Assembly: GCF_022682495.2 (NCBI RefSeq) | Contig: NC_071394.1 | Span: 31,034,470 to 31,098,469 of the forward strand | Direction: 5' to 3' | Origin: Desmodus rotundus | Taxonomy: Eukaryota; Chordata; Mammalia; Chiroptera; Phyllostomidae | DNA: 64,000 bases | Part shown: positions 57,561-64,000 of the stretch, one piece after another | Numbering within the stretch: position 1 is the first letter of the stretch | Layout of the letters: each line of letters starts with the position of its first letter | Translations under genes and position numbers: made by a program | The notes under the pieces: model-generated | Database searches by the model: none | Told to the model about the DNA's origin: nothing | The model's input: the letters and a program-made list of their open reading frames with translations, nothing else

Positions 57561-57824
57561 TTGTTTGTTATTACTTTCCTGCACAAACAGTTCCAAATAA
57601 TGTCAGTGATAAAATATTTTTCCCTCACAAGAGCAGACTTCCCCGCACCCCCACCACCACTAGCTTCGTACACCACTGGGATAAACAAGCACCAGGTGGG
57701 AAAATTATAAATCAGCAATAGAGTGAACAGAAAGCAAATGACGCCTAAGATAAGATAAAAAATGTTTTTATGCCCAAAACTCCACTTTGTGCGATGGGCC
57801 TTTCTATTGTTGAGCTTTGTGTTT

Positions 57825-58250
57825 GTTACCTATTGCTGCTTCTAAAACCACCCCAACTTTTAGTGCCTTAGAGCACAAATCATTTATGTGCTCACAATTC
57901 TGCGATTTTGGCAAGTCTCAATGAGAATGCCTCATCTCTGTGCCTGTAGGGCTGGCACTTCCTGGTGGGCATTTTTACTCGTAGAAGTCTGGTGTCTCAG
58001 CTGGAATGGGCTAAATATCTAGGGGTGGCCAAGCATCTCGCTCTTTCTGTGTGGCCCTTCCACAGAGATAGGTTAGGCTTCCTCACAGCATGGTGGTCTC
58101 TCCTTAGAGTGACTTTCCAGAGTGCAAAGCAGTTGTCAGGCCTTCTTAATGTCTGGTCTTAAGAGTCCTAAAACATTATTTCTGCCACATTCTATTGGTC
58201 AAATCAGTCACAGGGCCAGCCCCGATTCTAGGGGAAGAAAAAGACACATT
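57825..58250 (-). repeat. MLT1-type MaLR LTR, antisense
   Basis: 'gttacctattgctgcttcta' near 57825, 'ccaacttttagtgccttaga' near 57853, 'cacaattctgcgattttggc' near 57893, 'gccacattctattggtcaaa' near 58184 and 'cagggccagccccgattcta' near 58211. Confidence 0.8.
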
Positions 58251-58254
58251 GTCT

Positions 58255-59500
58255 TTTCTCACATTGAGAAACAGTGAGGAACATCGTGTACCTCACATTG
58301 TTTTCTCAATCATAACAGGCATTGAGTGCTTTCACATTCTGCCTTTCATGGTGACAAAACTTATCAAGTTGGAAAAGATAAGTCTAGACTTGACTTTTAA
58401 AAACTAAGACCCTTACAATCATCACACCATGGTTTGAATGGAAAGATGGCCTCTTGATGCATTACTGAGAAACAAGAGGTGACAGGACTCCAGGCATAGC
58501 AATGGCACTTGAGAGACAATATTAAGATAGGCCTGATTTGCCCAAACCTAAAATCCAAAGCATGCTCAGTTCTATGAGACTGTCCAGTCCACAGGTTACA
58601 GGTTTGGTCTACCTCCTGAGAAAACCTCAAATGGGCACCATATTTTGGTTATTATTTCTGGGTGTCAGATAATCCTCGGCACTTTGATTTACGCCTGTCA
58701 AAATCACTACTGTTGGAGACAGACTGACCCCAGGACTCTTCTGAGGATCAGAATGTGAGTCTTCCAGACACTGTAAAGTATGCTACAGATACCTGCTGAA
58801 GGCTGCCATAAATTCCACCCCGGGTCAGAGAATTGCATCTCTGCCCAGACAGGATCCACATGAGAGCAGATCTGCATCAACTGATTCGCTGGTCTTTTCC
58901 AGGCACAGCTAATCCATCTCTACACATACAGAGCTTTGGTTTGGAAAGCATTTTCAAACCCAATGTCTCATTTTCTTCTCACTATAAATAATCGGGTGAT
59001 CAGGTGGGTCCTGTGTAGATGCCCACAGCTTGCACTTATAACAGTAGAATAGAGGTCATAACCTCCTTGGGACACTGGAGAGCTTCGATGCAGAGCCTGG
59101 GGAAGAAGCAGCTTTCCTAACTCTTCCTCCTCCGGGGTTTTTCCAGGGTGCTTTGTCGCCTGCTGGAGCAGAAGGCTCTTCAGCTCCTGTCCTCTTGGCT
59201 TTCGGGCCTGGTCTGATGGCCTCTTCTGCCTTGCCCTTCCATAGGCTGAATCCTGAGCCTGTGGGCAAGTGCAGCCAGCATGACACAGCGAGGTGGGGCC
59301 CGACTCCCTACCTTCAAAAGGAGGTTGGGTAACCCTGAATTCCCCTTGTCTGGAGCCCAGACTTCCCATCCAAGAAGGCCAGGAAGTGGGCCTGCCGGAC
59401 AGTGGTGTCTGTGGTTTTACATTGGCTTGAACGGGCCTCTTGGGGTCTTTGGACTCCATAACGCTCAATGTCCACTATCTTCCTCTCACAGTTAAAAAAA
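58255..59500. other. No confident gene; region upstream of the CpG island
   Basis: Unassigned. A 166-codon minus-strand open frame lies at 58968-59468, directed away from the CpG island. It is Pro/Ser/Lys/Arg-rich (PGKTPEEEELGKLLL segment), has no domain I recognise, no signal peptide and no homologue I can name. It could be chance or an exon of a divergent non-coding transcript. An A10 run ends it at 59494-59503. Confidence 0.35.
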
Positions 59501-59559
59501 AAAAATTAAAAAGGTGTTTTGAGTCCCTTTGTGCTACAAACCGTTGGCCAAAGGAATAA

Positions 59560-60650
59560 CAGGAGTCTGGGATTTCCCTTTCGCCCTTCGCGCTCTTTCT
59601 CACACTCCTGCAGGTTCCCATTTCTGTCCCCCATTCGCTCCAGTGCCAGCCCCGCCGAACCCCCACTCTCCCTCCCTTCCGCTCGCCCCTACAGTCTCCT
59701 CCCGACGCCCGGCGCCCGGCTTTTGTTGCCCGGGCTTGTTTCTAACTTGAGAGTGTTGCCGGGCCCGGCGCCAGGTCACGTGCGTTAGTGACAACCTCTC
59801 GCAGGGTGGCCCCGGGGCTCCGGCGCCTCCGATTGGCGGATCCAGCGCTGGCCCGGCCCCGGGGCGGGGCCAGCGGCGGGCGGAGCGGCCGATCAGCTGT
59901 TCCGAGCGCTGCACAACAACAAAAGGAGCGAGTGGGGCCGGCGGCGGCCAGCGGCGCAGCTACAGGAGGGCCGGCCCGGCCCAGCGCCCGCAGTCCCGGG
60001 ACCCGCAGCTACCTCAGCAGCCCCACGCCGAGCCCGCCGGTCCCCGCGGAGCGACGCGCTGTATCTTCGTCGCCGTCCGCGCTGCAGGTCAGGCCCACGT
60101 AAGTGCGGGCGGGGCGGGGGCCGCGTCCGCTCGTCCCGACGCCCCGGCGGCGCTGCCCGGACCCGCGCGCCGCGCCCTCCGGCCGCGAGCTCTCCGGGCT
60201 CCCGCTTCCTCCTGGCGCCTCCCCCGGCCGCCCACCCTTTCGGCGGGCCTCCCAACCCCGGGTGCGGGCAGAGGCGGCCTGGCGGACCGGGGCCGGGCCG
60301 AGCCCCGGCGCGGGGCGGCGGTTAAGTGTTTGGTTTCTGCCTCCTCCCCCGAACGTGCCTGTTTTCTCGGCCGCGGCCGGACCTCCTCCTCCTCACTCCC
60401 CTCCGCTCCTGCTCCTGCACCGGGCGGTCGGCCTGGGACCGCGCGCCCGCGGGCTCCTGGCCTCCGCCCTGGGACTCGTTCCTCCCGGCCCGCGCCCCGC
60501 GCCCCCTCCACCAGACACCTGGCCCTGGGTCGCGCTCGGTGGCACCGTGGGCTCTGCGGCTCCCGGAACCCGGTGACCGCAGTTACGCGCTGGATCTGAC
60601 ACCTCACTCTTTGAGGTCGCACCTGTGGAGCACTCACTTTACTTGCCCAT
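59560..60650 (+). promoter_or_regulatory. CpG-island promoter
   Basis: GC content and CpG density rise sharply here compared with the rest of the window, especially at 59690-60560. Recognisable sites: an E-box GTCACGTG at 59775-59782, an inverted CCAAT box GATTGGCGG at 59831-59839 (NF-Y type) and a GC box GGGGCGGGGC at 59861-59870 (Sp1 type). There is no TATA box. The spacing CCAAT-GC box-start is that of housekeeping-type promoters, so initiation is likely at about 59900-59940. Inference: promoter of a plus-strand host gene; activity in both directions is possible. Confidence 0.85.
59905..60098 (+). other. Putative non-coding first exon of an unidentified host gene
   Basis: The segment downstream of the promoter elements contains no ATG from 59791 to 60098 on the plus strand, so it looks like 5' UTR. 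It ends at a strong splice donor, CCCAC|GTAAGT, with GT at 60099-60100. A second, weaker donor, GCAG|GTCAGG, has its GT at 60088-60089 and would shorten the exon by 11 bases. The start is only estimated. No coding sequence of the gene is visible; its coding exons would lie beyond 64000. The gene cannot be named from this UTR. Long frames in this region use non-ATG starts and reflect the low stop-codon rate of GC-rich DNA. Confidence 0.6.
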
Positions 60651-60671
60651 AATTAAAAAATCCTTATCATT

Positions 60672-60820
60672 TTACGAGTAATCCACGCTGAGGGCCTACG
60701 ATACGCCATATAGCATAATGCTTGCTTTACCGTATTATTTTGTGAATAGGAAACCCGAGGTCCAGAGAAATCGAGTCATTTACACAAGGCCACACAGCCA
60801 ATTAAAAGGACATGGTGTTT
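60672..60820 (+). repeat. MIR SINE
   Basis: 'gaaacccgaggtccagagaa' near 60750 and 'acacaaggccacacagccaa' near 60782 match the MIR core in order. Confidence 0.7.
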
Positions 60821-61820
60821 TCTCTTTCAAAGACGGAGATGAATTTTAAGTGACAGTTCCTGTTCTTACTGTATTTCCCAATTATGTCTGCTTATTATCG
60901 TCTATGTTAATTCCAAATTGAGTAGATTAAGGAAGAGCCCCTTTGCATCTGTAACTTCCAAGGACTTGGGCATACACTACTAAAAGTGAAAGTTTTCTGA
61001 ATACAAAGTAGTTCTAGGGAAAGGGGGAGGGGAGTTACCCGTGGGAGTCACTGAACAGAAGTTATGAGGTGCTCCAAGATCCTGACATCACTTGCCTGGT
61101 AATTGAAATACATTTTTCATTGCAGATGTGAAAAGCACTTGGGAGGCTTTTGGTTTTAAATCGCAGACACTGTTAATTCTGAACTGGCAGCGTAATTTTC
61201 AAAGGCCCCTGCCTGGAACCAGGGTCTTACGAATTTCTATGACCAAGGTCTCTTGTTTGTTTCATCCTATCTTTTGTTCTTTTCTGTGAGTGCTCTCTTA
61301 TGTTTGTTTCTCTTGGGAATGGTCCACTCTCAAAATTCAAAGTTACCAGGCTATGAATTACCACCTATTTCTGTCTTTGTCCACTGTCAGTCAGCTTCAG
61401 GGCTGACACCCGTGGGTCCCTGGGAGAGTGACCCTTTTGCAGCTAGTTGAAAAAAGGTCAAAGTGGAACAGGCAAAGACTACTTTCTTGCTTGGTTTTTC
61501 TACAGTTTAAATAGATTTTAAATTACTCAAATCAGCATGTTTTTTTTTTCCCTAAACAAGTGAAGGGGGCAGGGTATAAAGCGATAATTTTGAGACTGCT
61601 TTTCAATCATGATGTGGTTTGTTGAGCCACCTGGTATTTCGAAACTGTCAAGAAGCCACAAGTGTACATGAAGTTAGATCATCAAAGTTGTGGGATTTTT
61701 ATTTTTTAATGTTGTTTTTGGAGCCGCCTACTGGCAGCTAACAACAACTGAAACAGCGCTGTTCTCTGAAGTTCATAGAGCCACAGTTGAGGCTGGAAGG
61801 AGCCTGAGAGATCATGTGCA
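60821..61820 (+). other. Probable intron 1 sequence, no feature recognised
   Basis: Unassigned sequence downstream of the putative donor. I see no exon with supported splice sites. Confidence 0.4.
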
Positions 61821-61821
61821 G

Positions 61822-62015
61822 GGAAAAGCAATGTACTTGGAACCAGACAGACTGAGGCTGTAATGCCAGCTCCACCCCTGAGCAGCTCTGTCACTTTTGA
61901 GCAAGTTACTTAATATCTGAGCCTCAGTTTCCTTACTAGTACAATGGGACAAATAAGTACATCAGGTCCATGTCTCATAAAATAAGCATTCAGTGAACTG
62001 TAGCTCTAATTATTA
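61822..62015 (-). repeat. MIR SINE, antisense
   Basis: 'taatgccagctccacccctg' near 61860, 'gagcaagttacttaatatct' near 61899, 'gagcctcagtttccttacta' near 61919 and 'acaatgggacaaataagtac' near 61941. Confidence 0.87.
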
Positions 62016-62029
62016 TGTAAACATTTTGC

Positions 62030-62300
62030 AGGTAAAAACACTCAGACCCAAAGATGCTAAATTACTTGCTCATAGTCAATCAACAATTACCTCGGAATGA
62101 ACTTGTGGTTAATATTTACCTGCTATGTGCCAGGTGCTATTAAGTGACACACACTTAATATTCCCCACTGCCATCCCCATTTTAAGGGTAAGAAAACTGA
62201 GGCACCAAAAAGTCACTAAATATCTTAAGTTCACACAAGATGCAAGTAGCAAAGCCAAGATTTCAAACACAGCAGGCTAATTCCAGAGCTGTACTCCCTC
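62030..62300 (+). repeat. MIR SINEs (two adjacent)
   Basis: A short MIR core remnant (62030-62090) is followed by a fuller copy. The fuller copy has 'ctgctatgtgccaggtgcta' near 62120, 'ccccattttaagggtaagaa' near 62175, 'aaactgaggcaccaaaaagt' near 62196 and 'ctaattccagagctgtactc' near 62277. Confidence 0.8.
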
Positions 62301-64000
62301 TAGGTTGGTGCTGTCTTAAAAATGAGAAGCTAACAAGCTCTTCCAGACCAGCAACTCCTTTTCTAAGTTCTTGAACTATGTAGAATGCTCTTCCCCATAA
62401 GTATCAACTCAGCCACCTTTCTCTGCTCACAGCATTTCTACTCATGTAATATATAATATGCAAAGCATTGATGATGAAATGTAAAGTAACAAGGCAGGAT
62501 ACAAAATCGTGCGATTACTAGACTACAACTAATGATTAAAAAGACTGTCGTAGAAAAAGCTAGAGGAAAATGTGCAATGTACTAACAGTGGTTGCAACAA
62601 GACATGAAATAATACCTATTTTCTAAACTTTTTGTAATGTGATTTCATTCATTTTATAATGAAAAAGACATTTTTAAAGCGAGGTATTTTGAGCCAGGAT
62701 TACAGGCACAAAGCTGCCTTCTTGAAATGCTGGGGTGCAGACACTTGGTTTCTTTTCTCTGCTGGGGGTGAGACTGCTCGACTGAGGTTTAAGGCTGAAA
62801 GTTTGCAGATGCCCCAAAGAAAGGCAGCACTCTCACACCTAGGCTTCTCTGCCTCTACCTCTATACTAAATTCAGAGCTGTGTTTGTAAATTTGTCCTCT
62901 TAGGAATTTTCATTTTAGTTTTATCATTGCCCTCCAGTTGTATCAAACAGTCAGTGACATGCAGGGAGGAGTGAAGTCTCTTCTGCCTTGCCCTTTAGCT
63001 CCACATAGAACCAGCCCGGTGGAGAGCCTCCGTTCCTTGGCAGGAGCCAAGGTCAAGAGTAGCAGTGACTGGGTTGGGACAGTCGCTGGGTCATTGGCAG
63101 GATAGGCAGGACTCCACTCAGTGGGAACACTGAGCAGGTGTGTTACATAAATACCAACAGTGACTTGGAAAGATGATGATGAGCTCTTCTCTAGACTGGC
63201 TGGGCTCCTGAACACCACACCCAAGGCTGGTTGCCCTTTCAGGAGGCATGGGACATCTGGAGACAGCCTCTGACTGCAGGAAACCAGAAGATTGACTTGT
63301 GCTGCCACGTGGAAAGCCCCACTGGAGACACCTTTCCTGTGGCATAGTTGCGCCTGTTCCAGGATAAGCTGGCTGTCCTCACATGGGTTTGGAGCTGTAG
63401 CCAGAGGGGGCCGTCTGCCGTTGGAAACCCACAGCTGCCCAGCCACAGTGGTCCCAGCAATGTTCTCTGCCTTGTAGCTGCCACTGATCTGGCATGGACC
63501 CCATGTGGCATCACAGTTGGGGAACAAGATGCTCTTTTAGGAGGAGCAAGGGTCTCCCTGTGGGGTGTGTTCTCTTGCTCCCCTACCCCCCCACTGCCAG
63601 CTTCCTATCTGGTACAGAGCCTGCATCCAACCCAGTACTCTAGGGAACTGGGATTAGTCTCTCAACTGGTTCCAGCAGACACAGAAATATACTTGGGGCC
63701 AATATCTGCCTCCACAATTTAAGAGAAATGGGGAAAATATTTTGAAAATATTTTCTTTCCCTTCTAGCTTATATATTCAAAACCTTTATATCAAACCCTG
63801 TGATAGTTCTTCTCTTGGGATGTATGTCATACCACAGTCGGTTAAGCAAATCACATAGCCCACCTCTCTTCTAACTTCTCTTACGTGAAACAGAGCTGAA
63901 TTTGAATTCTTATACTAGAATTCCTCCAGCCTTCATGATCTGGCCGTGTTGCAGGAAGACTGGTTATGCAAGTGACACTTCCTGTTTACCCACCTTCAAT
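62301..64000. other. Probable intron sequence; long minus-strand open frame of unknown origin
   Basis: Unassigned. At 62943-63527 a minus-strand frame stays open for 194 codons, the longest in the window. It is Ser/Leu/Pro-rich with no domain, membrane segment or repeat motif I recognise. Its sequence (for example 'ccacagctgcccagccacag' near 63430) has the feel of an old LTR or MER repeat, but I cannot assign it. Overlapping frames on both strands are also open, which argues for composition rather than coding. Confidence 0.35.

Noticed and set aside
59788..60652. Long overlapping frames of 104-182 codons in the CpG island
   Set aside because: Most use GTG rather than ATG as start and all reflect the scarcity of stop codons in GC-rich DNA; they overlap on both strands in several frames.

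Overview
This window is nuclear DNA of a mammal, most probably a bat of the suborder Yangochiroptera. The main evidence is eight or nine copies of a tRNA-Ser-like SINE with the architecture of the bat VES family: a tRNA-derived head with A and B boxes, a CT-rich tail on the sense strand, and an A/T-rich 3' end. Two copies of a short hAT element and one mariner element also fit, because bats retained active DNA transposons unusually late among mammals. L1, L2, MIR, MER5-type hAT and MaLR/MLT1 LTR remnants are the general mammalian background. I see no bacterial, organellar or vector sequence. The family and species cannot be fixed from the sequence alone; I recognise no Helitron, which would have pointed to Vespertilionidae.

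Layout. 1-59 kb is gene-poor and filled with layered transposons. 1-4.8 kb: MLT1 LTRs and old L1. 8.6-10.6 kb: a 3' L1 piece carrying a 191-bp hAT element and a CA microsatellite. 11-14.5 kb: L2 with an MLT1 inserted in it, then L1. 16.4-19.5 kb: two solitary ERV LTRs. 20-25 kb: MIR, L2 and MLT1 pieces. 29.3-31.4 kb: an MLT1 split by a 1.4-kb LTR. 37.7-46.7 kb: two L1 copies on the minus strand that keep 5' UTR and ORF1; the second also holds an ORF2 start, a deletion and a nested mariner, and itself sits in an older L1. 46.7-58.3 kb: L2, MIR, VES and MLT1. Between these are unassigned single-copy-looking stretches in which I recognise no coding exon.

The one strong sign of a host gene is a CpG-island promoter at about 59.5-60.65 kb. 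It has a CACGTG E-box, an inverted CCAAT box, a GC box and no TATA box. It is followed by about 200-300 bases that contain no ATG and end at a good splice donor (GTAAGT at 60099). I read this as the promoter and non-coding first exon of a plus-strand gene whose intron 1 runs to the window's end. I cannot name the gene. Every other open frame is short and most lie in repeats.

I did not find a new molecular system. The best items for a second look are the clean insertion scars (target duplications), the opposite-orientation palindromic hAT pair, the nested L1/mariner locus, the two related long LTRs and the CpG-island exon.
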